Assembly (NCBI RefSeq): GCF_001434895.1
Contig: NZ_AZEE01000028.1
Location: 502 to 64,501, forward strand
Direction: 5' to 3'
Source: Secundilactobacillus odoratitofui DSM 19909 = JCM 15043
GTDB lineage: Bacteria; Bacillota; Bacilli; Lactobacillales; Lactobacillaceae
Length of the DNA stretch: 64,000 bases
Positions 9,568 to 19,864 of this stretch are shown here, piece by piece (the first letter of the stretch is position 1; the number at the start of each line of letters is the position of its first letter). Under the pieces are notes generated by a model. The model was not told the origin of the DNA. It was given only the letters and a program-made list of their open reading frames with translations, and made no database searches. Made by a program: the position numbers and the translations under genes.

Positions 9568-9658
9568 CATTCCAGTTCAACTGAAACTGTTGAACGGTAG
9601 ATGAAGCTGTTCTGCTGATTAGTGATGATGTTTGAAAGCTTTAAATGAAACTGGAATG
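9568..9658. repeat. Nested inverted repeats upstream of the purine operon
   Basis: CATTCCAGTT (9568-9577) is the perfect complement of AACTGGAATG (9649-9658). A second perfect repeat, GTTCAAC/GTTGAAC (9575-9581 and 9589-9595), overlaps its left arm, so the two structures exclude each other. The stretch holds no gene and lies upstream of the predicted pur promoter. Confidence 0.55.
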
Positions 9659-9680
9659 ATAATACAAAATTTAATTAACG

Positions 9681-9758
9681 TAAAACCGAACAATAAAAAT
9701 ATTATAGTGTCGATAGTTCGATTTTAATGTTGACAGTTCTACTTTCTGCTGTTAATCT
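9681..9758 (+). promoter_or_regulatory. Two PurBoxes and pur operon promoter
   Basis: TAAAACCGAACAATAAA (9681-9697) and, inverted, TCGATAGTTCGATTTTA (9710-9726) match the PurR box pattern around CGAAC in face-to-face arrangement. Immediately downstream TTGACA (9730-9735), 17 bases and TAATCT (9753-9758) form a strong promoter. In this family PurR responds to PRPP; boxes placed upstream of the -35 suit activation, as described for Lactococcus, though repression by wrapping cannot be excluded. Confidence 0.85.
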
Positions 9759-9789
9759 ATGGGTATCAAAGGCAAAGGAGATTTTGAAG

Positions 9790-10272
9790 ATGCAAGTCGC
9801 ACTTGTTATGGGATCAATTTCTGATTGGCCACAGGTCCAAGCCACGGCCGATTTACTTACTGAACTTCACGTTAGCTTTGACAAACATGTGATTTCAGCG
9901 CACCGTATGCCACAAACATTACAGCATTTTGGCGAAACAGCTAAAGCCGAACAATATCAGGTGATCATTGCCGCTGCCGGTGGGGCCGCCCACTTGCCAG
10001 GAATGTTGGCTGCTAACACGACGTTGCCAGTCATCGGGGTGCCAATCCAGTCAAAGGCGTTAAACGGAATGGATTCTTTACTGTCGATCGTTCAAATGCC
10101 TGCTGGTGTTCCGGTTGCAACAGTCGCAATCGGTAGTGCCGGTGCCAAGAATGCAGCCTTGCTCGCTGCCGAGATTATTGCACTTCAAGATTTAGATGTT
10201 GCCACACAATTGGACGCATTTAGACAACAACAAACAGCGGAGGCTACTAAAAGTAATGAACAATTACAATGA
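9790..10272 (+). CDS. purE: N5-carboxyaminoimidazole ribonucleotide mutase
   Basis: Converts N5-CAIR to CAIR in purine synthesis. The class I PurE signature is present: GSISDWP at the N-terminus, SAHRMP near residue 40 and GGAAHLPGM near residue 70. The frame is open from 9727, but AAAGGAG at 9774-9780 selects ATG 9790, giving 160 residues. It is the first gene of the ten-gene operon and overlaps purK by 17 bases. Confidence 0.96.
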   Translation: MQVALVMGSISDWPQVQATADLLTELHVSFDKHVISAHRMPQTLQHFGETAKAEQYQVIIAAAGGAAHLPGMLAANTTLPVIGVPIQSKALNGMDSLLSIVQMPAGVPVATVAIGSAGAKNAALLAAEIIALQDLDVATQLDAFRQQQTAEATKSNEQLQ

Positions 10273-11377
10273 GCCCATTTTACCGCCAGCCAACATTGGC
10301 ATAATTGGTGGCGGTCAACTCGGCCAGATGATGGCTTTAGCTGCGAAAGCCATGGGGTATCATGTGGGTGTCTTAGATCCAACGCCCCAGTCGCCAGCAG
10401 GACAAGTCGCTGATTTCCAGATCGTCGCCGAATATGACGACCAAGCAGCGTTGTCGAAGCTTGCAACCCATAGTGATGTGTTAACGTACGAGTTTGAAAA
10501 CGTTGATCAAGAGAGTTTGAGTCAGGTTGAAGCGATGACACGGATTCCGCAAGGGATTAACTTACTCACCATTACTAGTCATCGATTACGAGAAAAGGAC
10601 TTTTGTAAGCAACATCATTTACCAGTAACACCATATGCTTCCGTAAAGTCGATGGCCGATTTGGAACACGCTATTCAACACATTGGCCAACCCGGGTTAC
10701 TTAAAACCGTCGAAGGTGGTTATGACGGCCATGGCCAGTTTGACATTAATGATCAAACTGATTGGCAGTTAATTGAAGCTGAGATTACAAAAACAGAATG
10801 GATCTATGAATTAAAACAAGCTTTCGTTCGCGAATTGTCAGTGATGGTAACGCGTGACGGTCGTGATGAAATTATCACTTTTCCGGTGAGTGAAAATCGT
10901 CATCAGCATCATATTTTGCATACCAGCATTGTACCAGCACAAATCAGTACGACGGTGGCAGCTAGTGCAACTGAGATTGCTCGCCAGACCGCAACAGCAC
11001 TAGACCTACGTGGCGTCCTTGGCATCGAGTTGTTTGAACTGGACTCTGGAGAGCTAATGATTAACGAATTAGCACCGAGACCACATAATTCAGGTCACTA
11101 CTCCATCGAAGCCTGCAACGTTTCGCAATTTGATGCGCACATTCGAAGTATATGTGGCCTACCGATTCCACCAATTCGTCAGTTCGAACCAGCGGTCATG
11201 GTCAATTTATTGGGTGACCACTTGACGGCAGCCCGTCAGGATTGGGTCCATCATCCAGAGTGGCATCTACACGATTATGGTAAAAAAGAGATTCGTGACG
11301 GTCGTAAAATGGGGCACATTACGGTGACCGGACCGTCACTTGAAAGATTGTTAGCATCTGTCAGTCAGTTTAGTTAA
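10256..11377 (+). CDS. purK: N5-carboxyaminoimidazole ribonucleotide synthase
   Basis: The ATP-grasp partner of PurE, making N5-CAIR from AIR, bicarbonate and [24 protein letters not shown] marks the N-terminal nucleotide-fold, and [17 protein letters not shown] near the C-terminus is the ATP-grasp metal region. The ATG at 10256 follows GCGGAGG and gives 373 residues; an upstream TTG would lack a ribosome site. Confidence 0.95.
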   Translation: MNNYNEPILPPANIGIIGGGQLGQMMALAAKAMGYHVGVLDPTPQSPAGQVADFQIVAEYDDQAALSKLATHSDVLTYEFENVDQESLSQVEAMTRIPQGINLLTITSHRLREKDFCKQHHLPVTPYASVKSMADLEHAIQHIGQPGLLKTVEGGYDGHGQFDINDQTDWQLIEAEITKTEWIYELKQAFVRELSVMVTRDGRDEIITFPVSENRHQHHILHTSIVPAQISTTVAASATEIARQTATALDLRGVLGIELFELDSGELMINELAPRPHNSGHYSIEACNVSQFDAHIRSICGLPIPPIRQFEPAVMVNLLGDHLTAARQDWVHHPEWHLHDYGKKEIRDGRKMGHITVTGPSLERLLASVSQFS

Positions 11378-11398
11378 ACCAGAAAGGATCTGTTGAAC

Positions 11399-12109
11399 GT
11401 GGCAACATTGATTAGTGAAGGTAAAGCAAAGCAATTATTAACGACTGAAAATCCTGAGGAGATTCAAGTTCACTATTTGAATCAAGCAACGGCGCTGAAT
11501 GGAAAGCGTAAGGAACACATTGATGATAAAGGCGTTGTGAATAATCAAATTGATAGCTTAATCTATACGTACCTCGGTCAACAGGGCATCACCACTCACT
11601 TCATCAAACAACTGTCACCCAGCGACCAACTGGTCAAAAAAATGACCATGATTCCACTTGAGGTGGTCATTCGAAACTACGCATCAGGTAGTTTTCAACG
11701 AAAATTCAACACTGACTACTTAATGGCTTTCGAACAACCAGTTCAAGAATTCTATTACAAAAGTGATGAACTGGACGACCCGTTCATCAATGATTCTCAG
11801 ATTCACGCGTTAGCAATCGCAACGCCAGAACAACTGGCACAAATTCGCGATCAGGCCTTCAAGGTTAACGAGGCCTTAACCCGTTTATTTGCCGCCGCAG
11901 ACATCACCTTAGTTGATTTTAAGCTCGAATTTGGTTTTGACGCCCAACAAAACTTGATTTTAGGTGATGAAATTTCACCGGATTCATGTCGGTTAGTTGA
12001 CGCTACGACCCATGATTCACTTGATAAAGACGTCTTTCGAAAGCACACAGGTGACGTCATGGATGGCTATCGCACCGTCCTTTCTCGCTTGCAGGCAACA
12101 GTCAAATAG
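11399..12109 (+). CDS. purC: SAICAR synthetase
   Basis: Joins aspartate to CAIR. SEGKAKQL at the N-terminus, VVIRNYASGSF near residue 95 and LVDFKLEFG and GDEISPDSCRL in the C-terminal half are family motifs. AGAAAGGA at 11381-11388 is well spaced for the GTG at 11399 (236 residues); the TTG at 11393 would also be possible but sits too close to the ribosome site. Confidence 0.95.
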   Translation: MATLISEGKAKQLLTTENPEEIQVHYLNQATALNGKRKEHIDDKGVVNNQIDSLIYTYLGQQGITTHFIKQLSPSDQLVKKMTMIPLEVVIRNYASGSFQRKFNTDYLMAFEQPVQEFYYKSDELDDPFINDSQIHALAIATPEQLAQIRDQAFKVNEALTRLFAAADITLVDFKLEFGFDAQQNLILGDEISPDSCRLVDATTHDSLDKDVFRKHTGDVMDGYRTVLSRLQATVK

Positions 12110-12119
12110 GAGGCCAACC

Positions 12120-12377
12120 ATGTTCTTAGCTCAAGTTCACGTGACTTACAAACCCTCAATCTTAGATCCACAAGCTGTGGCCATTAAAAATGCCATGCAC
12201 CGTTTGAACTTTACCACTGTTGACGCTGTGACTCAGGGCAAGTACTTTGAGTTGACCCTGGACGTCGATTCAGCTGAACAAGCGCAAGCCCAGGCTGAAG
12301 CAATTTGTGATCAACTGCTTGCCAATCCGAATATGGAAACCTACCGATATGACGTAAAGGAGTTGGCACAGTCATGA
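12120..12377 (+). CDS. purS: FGAM synthase subunit PurS
   Basis: An 85-residue subunit that bridges PurL and PurQ in the three-part formylglycinamidine synthase. It has the family layout, with [17 protein letters not shown] at the start and the Q-G-K-x-F/Y-E motif ([11 protein letters not shown]) in the middle. TAGGAGG ends six bases before ATG 12120. The stop overlaps the purQ start, a coupling usual for this complex. Confidence 0.95.
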   Translation: MFLAQVHVTYKPSILDPQAVAIKNAMHRLNFTTVDAVTQGKYFELTLDVDSAEQAQAQAEAICDQLLANPNMETYRYDVKELAQS

Positions 12378-13048
12378 TGAAGTTTGCGGTGATTAGTTTT
12401 CCAGGTTCCAATTGTGATGAGGATCTTTATTACGCAATTACGGACGCTTTACACGAAGATGCAACCATTGTGCCCCATACCGCGACTGATTTGGCTGGTT
12501 TTGATGCGGTCTTAATTCCTGGTGGCTTCTCGTACGGTGACTACCTACGAAGTGGTGCGATTGCCAAATTTGCGCCAGTAATGCCCGCAGTGAAGCAGTT
12601 TGCAGCAAGCGGTCGTCCCGTTTTAGGTATCTGTAATGGCTTTCAAATTCTAACCGAAGCCGGTCTCTTACCTGGTACACTCCAACATAACCGTGACATG
12701 CAGTTTATTTGCGAACCTGAACCGTTAACGGTGACCAATCATAAGACGATGTTTACCAGTCAGTTCGATGCCAATCAAGTTATTACACTCCCAATCGCCC
12801 ACGGCGAGGGGAACTATTATTGCGATGAACAGACTTTGGCATCGCTCAAGGCCAACCATCAAATTGCCTTTACCTATCGTCATAATCCGAACGGAAGTGT
12901 GAATGACATCGCCGGGATTACCAATCAAGCAGGTAATGTGTTAGGCATGATGCCACATCCGGAGCGCGCTGTTGAAACCATTTTGGGTAGCCAAGATGGG
13001 CTGGCAATTTTTGAGTCACTTCGACAATCACAGTTAAGGACGGTGTAA
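12374..13048 (+). CDS. purQ: FGAM synthase glutaminase subunit PurQ
   Basis: Class I glutamine amidotransferase that supplies ammonia to PurL. The nucleophile cysteine is in [14 protein letters not shown], and the His/Glu pair is in [10 protein letters not shown] near the C-terminus. 224 residues is normal. It starts inside the purS stop (ATGA overlap). Confidence 0.96.
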   Translation: MMKFAVISFPGSNCDEDLYYAITDALHEDATIVPHTATDLAGFDAVLIPGGFSYGDYLRSGAIAKFAPVMPAVKQFAASGRPVLGICNGFQILTEAGLLPGTLQHNRDMQFICEPEPLTVTNHKTMFTSQFDANQVITLPIAHGEGNYYCDEQTLASLKANHQIAFTYRHNPNGSVNDIAGITNQAGNVLGMMPHPERAVETILGSQDGLAIFESLRQSQLRTV

Positions 13049-13051
13049 CCG

Positions 13052-15268
13052 ATGCAACAAGTAAGAACAGAGCCAACGCCAGAAGAGATTCGCGAACAAA
13101 AGCCCTATGAAGCCTGGGGCCTTTCGGAACAAGAATATGACTATATCTCTCAAAAACTCATTGGTCGTTTACCAAACTACACGGAGACAGGCTTATTTGC
13201 GGTCATGTGGAGTGAACATTGTTCTTACAAAAACTCGAAGCCAATTTTACGTAAATTTTGGAATGACGGCTCACGGGTTATCCAAGGCCCCGGCGAAGGT
13301 GCTGGTGTTTTAGATATTGGTGATGGTCAAGCCGTTGTGTTTAAAGCTGAAAGCCACAATCATCCTAGTTTTGTCGAACCCTTTGAAGGGGCTGCAACTG
13401 GCGTCGGTGGTATCATTCGTGATATTTTCTCAATGGGTGCCAAGCCAATCGCTTCGTTGGATAGTCTTCGTTTCGGTGAGTTAACTGACCCTAAGAATCA
13501 GTACCTTCTCAACGAAATTGTTGCTGGAATTGCCTCATATGGTAACTGCATTGGCATCCCCACAGTTGGCGGTGAAATTGGCTTTGACAGTGTTTATCAA
13601 GGCAATCCGTTGGTCAACGTAATGTGTGTCGGTTTAATGAACCAAGCTGATTTGAAAAAGGGGCGCGCAACCGGTACGGGTAACAGTATCATCTACGTCG
13701 GTGCAAAAACCGGTCGGGACGGTATTCACGGTGCGACTTTTGCTTCTAACGAATTTAGCGAAGAAAAGGAAGCTGATCGTTCAGCGGTTCAAGTGGGTGA
13801 TCCGTTCATGGAAAAATTATTGACAGATGCCTGTCTAGAAATCATTCATGATCACGCTGACATTTTGATGGGTATTCAAGATATGGGGGCCGCTGGGCTA
13901 GTATCATCTTCAGCAGAAATGGCTGCTAAAGCCAAAAGTGGCGTGACGATGAACTTGGACTTGATTCCACAACGAGAACTCGGTATGAGTGCTTACGAAA
14001 TCATGTTGTCCGAATCGCAAGAACGGATGTTGTTATGCGTCAAAAAGGGTGAAGAGCAAACAGTGTTAGATATTTTTGCTCGCTATGACCTAGACGCCGT
14101 CGTGGTCGGTCACGTGACCGATGACCGCCAGTACCGACTCTACCAACACGGTGAACTTGTGACGGATGTACCCGTGACGACTTTAGTGGACGATGTGGTC
14201 GAACATGAGCAACCTAGTCAAAAACCAGCTCGTCTGGATGATCAAGCTGTTGCCGAGACACCAGTGGTGAACGACGTAACTGACACCCTTAAGCAGATGT
14301 TAGCTCAACCAACGATTGCCTCAAAAAAGGCCGTCTTTAAACAATATGATGCGCAAGTTCAAGCAAATACGGTGGTGACACCGGGGAGTGACGCCGCTGT
14401 CGTTCGCGTTCGTCACACTAAAAAGGCGCTCGCGATGACGACTGACTGCAATGGTCGTTACATTTATTTGAATCCGTTTGATGGTGGTCAAATTGCGGTA
14501 AGTGAGGCGGCTCGAAATATCGTTGCTAGTGGTGGCATTCCAATTGGTATCACTGATTGTCTTAATTTTGGTAGTCCTGACGATCCTGAAAGCTATTGGG
14601 AATTAGACCAGTCAGTCCAAGGCATCGCTCGCGCATGTGAACGATTTGATACACCAGTTATTTCCGGTAACGTGTCGATGTACAACGAAACTGATGGTCA
14701 AGCCATCTATCCAACACCAATGATCGGGATGGTTGGCCTGATTGAAGACACACAACTCATTACGACGCAGGACTTTAAACAAGCTGGCGATGCAGTGTAC
14801 GTCATTGGCGAAACTTACAATGACTACGCCGGTTCTGAAATTCAGAAATTAAATGGTAGTTTACCGAAAGGGACGTTGCATTTTGATCTGGATACCGAAG
14901 CTGCTAATCAACAACTGATTCAAACAGCTATTCGAGAGGGACTCCTTCAAAGTGCACATGATTTGAGTGAAGGCGGTCTTGGCGTTGCACTTGTTGAAGC
15001 TTTAGTTGAGCATGAACTTGGGTTTGAGGGTCAAACACAATTGACTAACGCGCAATTATTTAGTGAGACTCAATCGCGCTTTGTGGTGAGTGTCAAGTCG
15101 CAGGACCGCGAAATTTTTGAACAATTGGCTGCCGGTCGGGCGAGTTACTTAGGTCAAACCACTTCGACTGATCACATCTCATTAAAAACTGCTGATGGTC
15201 AAGTGAACGCGTCAAACCGTGACTTAAAAGCCATTTATGGAGGTGCCTTGACATGCCTAATGAAGTAA
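13052..15268 (+). CDS. purL: FGAM synthase subunit PurL, short form
   Basis: Synthetase subunit of 738 residues, the small type that needs PurS and PurQ. Recognisable are [12 protein letters not shown] near residue 50, the ESHNHPS segment near residue 107, and [15 protein letters not shown] near residue 285, with a duplicated second half around TTDCNGRY. The gene starts three bases after the purQ stop and overlaps purF by 16 bases. Confidence 0.97.
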   Translation: MQQVRTEPTPEEIREQKPYEAWGLSEQEYDYISQKLIGRLPNYTETGLFAVMWSEHCSYKNSKPILRKFWNDGSRVIQGPGEGAGVLDIGDGQAVVFKAESHNHPSFVEPFEGAATGVGGIIRDIFSMGAKPIASLDSLRFGELTDPKNQYLLNEIVAGIASYGNCIGIPTVGGEIGFDSVYQGNPLVNVMCVGLMNQADLKKGRATGTGNSIIYVGAKTGRDGIHGATFASNEFSEEKEADRSAVQVGDPFMEKLLTDACLEIIHDHADILMGIQDMGAAGLVSSSAEMAAKAKSGVTMNLDLIPQRELGMSAYEIMLSESQERMLLCVKKGEEQTVLDIFARYDLDAVVVGHVTDDRQYRLYQHGELVTDVPVTTLVDDVVEHEQPSQKPARLDDQAVAETPVVNDVTDTLKQMLAQPTIASKKAVFKQYDAQVQANTVVTPGSDAAVVRVRHTKKALAMTTDCNGRYIYLNPFDGGQIAVSEAARNIVASGGIPIGITDCLNFGSPDDPESYWELDQSVQGIARACERFDTPVISGNVSMYNETDGQAIYPTPMIGMVGLIEDTQLITTQDFKQAGDAVYVIGETYNDYAGSEIQKLNGSLPKGTLHFDLDTEAANQQLIQTAIREGLLQSAHDLSEGGLGVALVEALVEHELGFEGQTQLTNAQLFSETQSRFVVSVKSQDREIFEQLAAGRASYLGQTTSTDHISLKTADGQVNASNRDLKAIYGGALTCLMK

Positions 15269-16704
15269 AAGGACTCAACGAAGAGTGTGGCCTGTTTGGC
15301 ATTTGGGGGTCAACGAACGCCGCTCAATTAACCTATGACGGCTTGCACAGTTTGCAACATCGAGGACAGGAAGGTGCTGGCATCGTGAGTAATAACCACG
15401 GTGAATTTAAGCGACATCGTGGTCTTGGGTTGCTAGCTGAAGTCTTTGCTGATCCAGCCAAAATGGCACACTTGACTGGTACTGCCGCCATTGGTCACGT
15501 TCGGTACGCAACTGCCGGTAATCATGGTGTTGAAAATATTCAACCCATGTTGTTTGATCACCCAGAAGTGACGCAGTTTGCGCTGGCTCATAACGGTAAC
15601 TTAACCAACGCGGATCAGTGCCGCCAGGAATTAAGTGCTCTGGGCGTTGAATTTCAGGCTACTTCAGATAGCGAGTTACTTGGTGAATTAGTCCAAACCA
15701 GTCAGGCGCCTCAGTTTATTGATCAGTTAAAAGCATCGTTGAATCACGTGCGTGGCGGTTTTGCCTACTTAATGATGACGCCGACGATGATGATTGCAGC
15801 CCTTGATCCAAACGGTTTTCGGCCCTTAGTCATCGGTCGTATGGATGACGGTGCCATTGTGATTTGTAGCGAAACCTGTGCGTTAGATCAAGTTGGTGCG
15901 ACGTTTGTGCGTGATGTTGAACCCGGTGAGTTAATTATTGTGAATGACGATGGGATTTCAGTTGATCACTTCACCACCGATACGCACCTGGCGATTTGTT
16001 CGATGGAGTACATCTACTTTGCCAGACCCGATTCGATCATTCGTGGTGTGAGTGTCCACGAAGCGAGAAAGAGAATGGGTGCCACCATCGCTAAGGAAGC
16101 ACCGGTTGATGCCGACGTTGTGATTGGCGTGCCCAATTCGTCACTCTCAGCAGCGATTGGTTATGCGCAAGCGAGTGGCATTCACTATGACATGGGCATG
16201 ATCAAAAACCAGTACGTTGCTCGAACCTTTATCGAACCGACTCAAGCCAAGCGAGCACGCGGTGTTTCCATGAAACTTTCAGTTGTAAAATCGGTTGTTG
16301 CCGGAAAGAATATCGTGCTGGTTGATGATTCAATTGTACGTGGTACGACGAGTCAATACATCGTACGTTTATTAAAACGCGCCGGGGCGAAGTCAGTGCA
16401 CGTTCGCATTGCCTCACCAGTTTTGAAATTTCCTTGTTATTACGGCATTGACATCCAGACGACTAAAGAATTAATTGGTGCAAATTACACGGTTGATCAG
16501 ATTCGTGACCAAATTGGGGCGGATTCATTAGCCTATTTGAGTGTTGATGGGTTAGTCAACGCGATTGGGCCACTGAATGATAGTGAGAATCATGGGTTAT
16601 GTACGGCTTATTTTGATGGTCAGTATCCGACACCATTGTATGATTATCAAGCAGGATTTGATGCAGAAGTCGCACGATTGGGTTTGTACGAAGGAGCGAA
16701 TTAA
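15253..16704 (+). CDS. purF: Amidophosphoribosyltransferase
   Basis: Commits PRPP to purine synthesis. Cys12 in [12 protein letters not shown] follows an 11-residue propeptide, the pattern of Bacillus-type enzymes that cleave themselves to expose the N-terminal cysteine nucleophile. The PRPP loop is [13 protein letters not shown] near residue 355. GGAGG lies nine bases upstream of the ATG within the purL end. Confidence 0.97.
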   Translation: MPNEVKGLNEECGLFGIWGSTNAAQLTYDGLHSLQHRGQEGAGIVSNNHGEFKRHRGLGLLAEVFADPAKMAHLTGTAAIGHVRYATAGNHGVENIQPMLFDHPEVTQFALAHNGNLTNADQCRQELSALGVEFQATSDSELLGELVQTSQAPQFIDQLKASLNHVRGGFAYLMMTPTMMIAALDPNGFRPLVIGRMDDGAIVICSETCALDQVGATFVRDVEPGELIIVNDDGISVDHFTTDTHLAICSMEYIYFARPDSIIRGVSVHEARKRMGATIAKEAPVDADVVIGVPNSSLSAAIGYAQASGIHYDMGMIKNQYVARTFIEPTQAKRARGVSMKLSVVKSVVAGKNIVLVDDSIVRGTTSQYIVRLLKRAGAKSVHVRIASPVLKFPCYYGIDIQTTKELIGANYTVDQIRDQIGADSLAYLSVDGLVNAIGPLNDSENHGLCTAYFDGQYPTPLYDYQAGFDAEVARLGLYEGAN

Positions 16705-16705
16705 G

Positions 16706-17743
16706 GTGACGAGTCAATACGAACAGGCTGGCGTAAATATTCAGGCTGGAGAAACGGCCGTTAAAGATATTAAACAAATCGTGAACCAGACCCATGATGA
16801 GAACGTCTTGCACGGCTTAGGTGGCTTTGGTGCCGAATACGAACTGACGGGCTTACTGGGTGGTCTTGAGGCACCAGTTTTGATTTCTGGAACGGATGGC
16901 GTAGGGACTAAGTTATTATTAGCGATTGAGGCTAATCGACATGACACCATTGGGATTGATTTAGTGGCAATGTGTGCCAATGATGTTTTGGCTCAGGGTG
17001 CTAAACCACTGTTCTTTCTGGATTATTTAGGGCTTGGTCAGCTTGAACCTGAGCGCGTGACCACCATTGTTAAAGGCATTGCATCTGGTTGTCAGCAAGC
17101 CGGTTTATCATTAATTGGCGGTGAGATGGCTGAAATGCCAGGCATCTATCAGGGTGAAGACTATGATTTAAGCGGCTTTGCGGTGGGACTGGCAGATAAG
17201 ACGAGTCTCTTAGGCGCTGACAAAGTCGAGGCCGGTGACATATTAATTGGTTTGAGTTCCAGTGGGGTGCATTCAAATGGTTACTCCTTAGTGCGTAAAA
17301 TCATGAAGGATGCTAACCTTGATCTCATGCATGTGTATCCTGAACTTAACCAATCTCTCGCCGATGCTTTACTCGAACCGACTAAGCTTTATTACCAATC
17401 AGTTTATCCATTAGTTGCGGATAACCTGCTTCATGCAGCGGCCCACATTACTGGTGGTGGTTTGGCGGATAATTTAGCCAGAATGATTCCGGCAACTTTG
17501 ACTGCCGAAATTGACGCAGCCAGTTGGACCGTACCGGCAATTTTTAAATTTCTCCAAACGGCCGGAGACGTGACCGTCGATGAAATGCGGCAAGTTTTTA
17601 ACATGGGAATCGGTATGGTGCTCGTCGTATCGCCACGTAATGTTGCTGAGGTTCAGGCAAAATTGACGCAGCAACAAGCAGACTTCCAACTTATTGGTAA
17701 GGTGGTGAATCGACGTGATCGACCAGTCGAATACCGAAGTTAA
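16706..17743 (+). CDS. purM: AIR synthetase (FGAM cyclo-ligase)
   Basis: Closes the imidazole ring. Motifs include ISGTDGVGTKL near residue 60, DLVAMCANDVLAQGA near residue 90 and GEMAEMPGIYQ near residue 135. The frame is open much further upstream inside purF, but AAGGAG at 16691-16696 selects the GTG at 16706, giving 345 residues as usual. It overlaps purN by 29 bases. Confidence 0.96.
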   Translation: MTSQYEQAGVNIQAGETAVKDIKQIVNQTHDENVLHGLGGFGAEYELTGLLGGLEAPVLISGTDGVGTKLLLAIEANRHDTIGIDLVAMCANDVLAQGAKPLFFLDYLGLGQLEPERVTTIVKGIASGCQQAGLSLIGGEMAEMPGIYQGEDYDLSGFAVGLADKTSLLGADKVEAGDILIGLSSSGVHSNGYSLVRKIMKDANLDLMHVYPELNQSLADALLEPTKLYYQSVYPLVADNLLHAAAHITGGGLADNLARMIPATLTAEIDAASWTVPAIFKFLQTAGDVTVDEMRQVFNMGIGMVLVVSPRNVAEVQAKLTQQQADFQLIGKVVNRRDRPVEYRS

Positions 17744-18305
17744 ACCACGCTTGGCCATCTTTGCTTCAGGCAACGGAACCAACTTTGAGGCGTTAATGAC
17801 CGCTGACCTACCAGCTCAAATCTGCGTCGTTGTCTGTGATCAACCGAATGCTGGGGTAATTGAGCGTGCCAATCATCACCAAATTCCCGTGGTCATGTCA
17901 GTTGCCCAAAAAGGGGTTAGCAAAGTGGCGCGTGAACAGCAACTACTGAATGATCTGGCAGAATATCGTGTTGATGATTTAGTGTTAGCCGGTTACATGC
18001 GCATTATTGGCCGTACGCTTTTGGCTGCCTTTCCACGCCACATCATCAACATTCACCCGGCCTTATTACCGGCGTTTCCAGGTCGCCACGGAATCGAAGA
18101 TGCTTATCAATACGGTGTGAAAGTCACCGGGGTTACCATTCACTACGTTGATGGTGGGGTCGATACCGGTGAGATTATTGCACAGGCACCAGTACTACGA
18201 TCCGAGACCGACACCCTGGCCAGCTTAGAAACTAAAATTCATGAAGTAGAACATCAGCTTTATCCTGAAACGATTCGTCATTTAATTCAAAAAGGAGTGC
18301 TCTAA
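17715..18305 (+). CDS. purN: GAR formyltransferase
   Basis: Transfers a formyl group from 10-formyl-THF to GAR. FASGNGTNFEAL is the substrate loop, and the catalytic Asn-His-Asp are in INIHPALLPAFPGRHG and YVDGGVDTGEII. It starts with GTG inside purM and ends directly before the purH start. Confidence 0.96.
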   Translation: MIDQSNTEVKPRLAIFASGNGTNFEALMTADLPAQICVVVCDQPNAGVIERANHHQIPVVMSVAQKGVSKVAREQQLLNDLAEYRVDDLVLAGYMRIIGRTLLAAFPRHIINIHPALLPAFPGRHGIEDAYQYGVKVTGVTIHYVDGGVDTGEIIAQAPVLRSETDTLASLETKIHEVEHQLYPETIRHLIQKGVL

Positions 18306-19835
18306 TTGACTAAATTAGCGTTGTTAAGTGTTTCTGATAAAACAGGTATCGTTGAATTTGCTAAAGCTTTAGTAGAACGAGGTTACCAAGTGATTTCAAC
18401 CGGTGGCACCTTAAAAACCATACTGGCCGGTCAGGTTGAGGCGACCCCAGTCGAAGAAATCACCGGATTTCCGGAGATGCTGGATGGTCGGGTGAAGACG
18501 TTGCACCCACGCATTCACGCTGGTATTTTAGCTAAACGGGACAATCCGGAGCACATGGCCAAATTAACTGAGAATCAAATTCAGCCCATTGATCTGATTT
18601 GCGTGAATCTATACCCGTTCAAAGAAACCATTCAAAAAGACGGCGTCACCGATGCTGAGGCAATTGAACAGATCGACATTGGTGGGCCATCCATGTTACG
18701 AGCAGCCGCTAAGAACTATCATGATGTGACGGTTATTACTGATCAGTCGGATTACGCGACGTTCTTACAACACTTCGATGATGAACAGCTGACAGATGAT
18801 TTTAGACGTGAATTAGCGGCTAAGGTTTTCCGAGAAACGGCTGCCTACGACGCGCTGATTGCCGACTACATGACGACTGAAGAGTTTCCTGAGAAGTTAA
18901 CATTAACCTATGAAAAGGTTGAAGATATGCGTTACGGTGAAAACAGTCATCAAAAAGCCGCCTATTATAAAGATCCAATTCCAGAACCGTACTCACTTGC
19001 TAATGCGACACAGCTTCACGGTAAAGCACTTTCGTATAATAATTTACGGGATGCCGATGCGGCATTGCGGATGATTGCAGACTTTAAGCAACCAGCTGTT
19101 GTTGCCTTGAAACATATGAATCCATGTGGCATTGGTGTAAGTGATTCGCTGTTGAACGCCTGGAATTTAGCTTATGAATCAGACCCAATCTCAATCTTTG
19201 GCGGCATCATCGCGTTGAATCGCAAGGTCGATTTAGCCACTGCTGAAAAGATGCACGCTTTGTTCTTGGAAATCATCATTGCGCCTGCTTTTGATGATGA
19301 TGCCTATGCCATTTTGGCCAAGAAGAAGAATTTGCGGTTATTAACAGTAGATTTTGGTGATGTGAATCCAACCCACCATGATAGCGTAACGGTATTAGGT
19401 GGCGCACTGATGCAAGAAGCCGACACCGCTCATGAAGCTGCCAGTGACTTTAAAGTCGTTTCTAAAGTCCAGCCAACGCCAGATCAATTAGCAGCATTAG
19501 AATTTGGTCAAACGGTGGTGAAGCATGTCAAGAGTAATGCGATCGTTGTGACCACCGCCAACCAAACTCTGGGTGTTGGTGCCGGTCAAATGAACCGGAT
19601 CGATTCCGTTAAAATTGCGATTGATAAAGCTAAGGACAAGCCTAACTATGCCGATGCCATTGTTGCTTCCGATGCCTTTTTCCCGATGGATGATTGCGTG
19701 GAATTTGCCGCTCAAAACGGTATTAAAGCAGTCGTTGAACCCGGTGGGAGCATCAAAGACCAGGCTTCTATCGATAAGGCCGATGAATATGGTATTGCGC
19801 TGGTCTTCACGGGCGTTCGTCACTTTAAACACTAA
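18306..19835 (+). CDS. purH: Bifunctional AICAR transformylase / IMP cyclohydrolase
   Basis: Catalyses the last two steps to IMP. The N-terminal cyclohydrolase has STGGT and DGRVKTLHP; the transformylase domain has KHMNPCGIG near residue 270 and the SDAFFPMDD segment near residue 455. The start is TTG at 18306, directly after the purN stop and eight bases after AAAGGAG. 509 residues fits the family. Confidence 0.97.
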   Translation: MTKLALLSVSDKTGIVEFAKALVERGYQVISTGGTLKTILAGQVEATPVEEITGFPEMLDGRVKTLHPRIHAGILAKRDNPEHMAKLTENQIQPIDLICVNLYPFKETIQKDGVTDAEAIEQIDIGGPSMLRAAAKNYHDVTVITDQSDYATFLQHFDDEQLTDDFRRELAAKVFRETAAYDALIADYMTTEEFPEKLTLTYEKVEDMRYGENSHQKAAYYKDPIPEPYSLANATQLHGKALSYNNLRDADAALRMIADFKQPAVVALKHMNPCGIGVSDSLLNAWNLAYESDPISIFGGIIALNRKVDLATAEKMHALFLEIIIAPAFDDDAYAILAKKKNLRLLTVDFGDVNPTHHDSVTVLGGALMQEADTAHEAASDFKVVSKVQPTPDQLAALEFGQTVVKHVKSNAIVVTTANQTLGVGAGQMNRIDSVKIAIDKAKDKPNYADAIVASDAFFPMDDCVEFAAQNGIKAVVEPGGSIKDQASIDKADEYGIALVFTGVRHFKH

Positions 19836-19864
19836 ATCTATTGAGCATAAGGGAGGAAACACCG

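Noticed and set aside
9550-9790. Purine riboswitch before purE
   Set aside because: The conserved three-way junction words are missing and the predicted start lies too close to the gene; the PurBoxes explain control.
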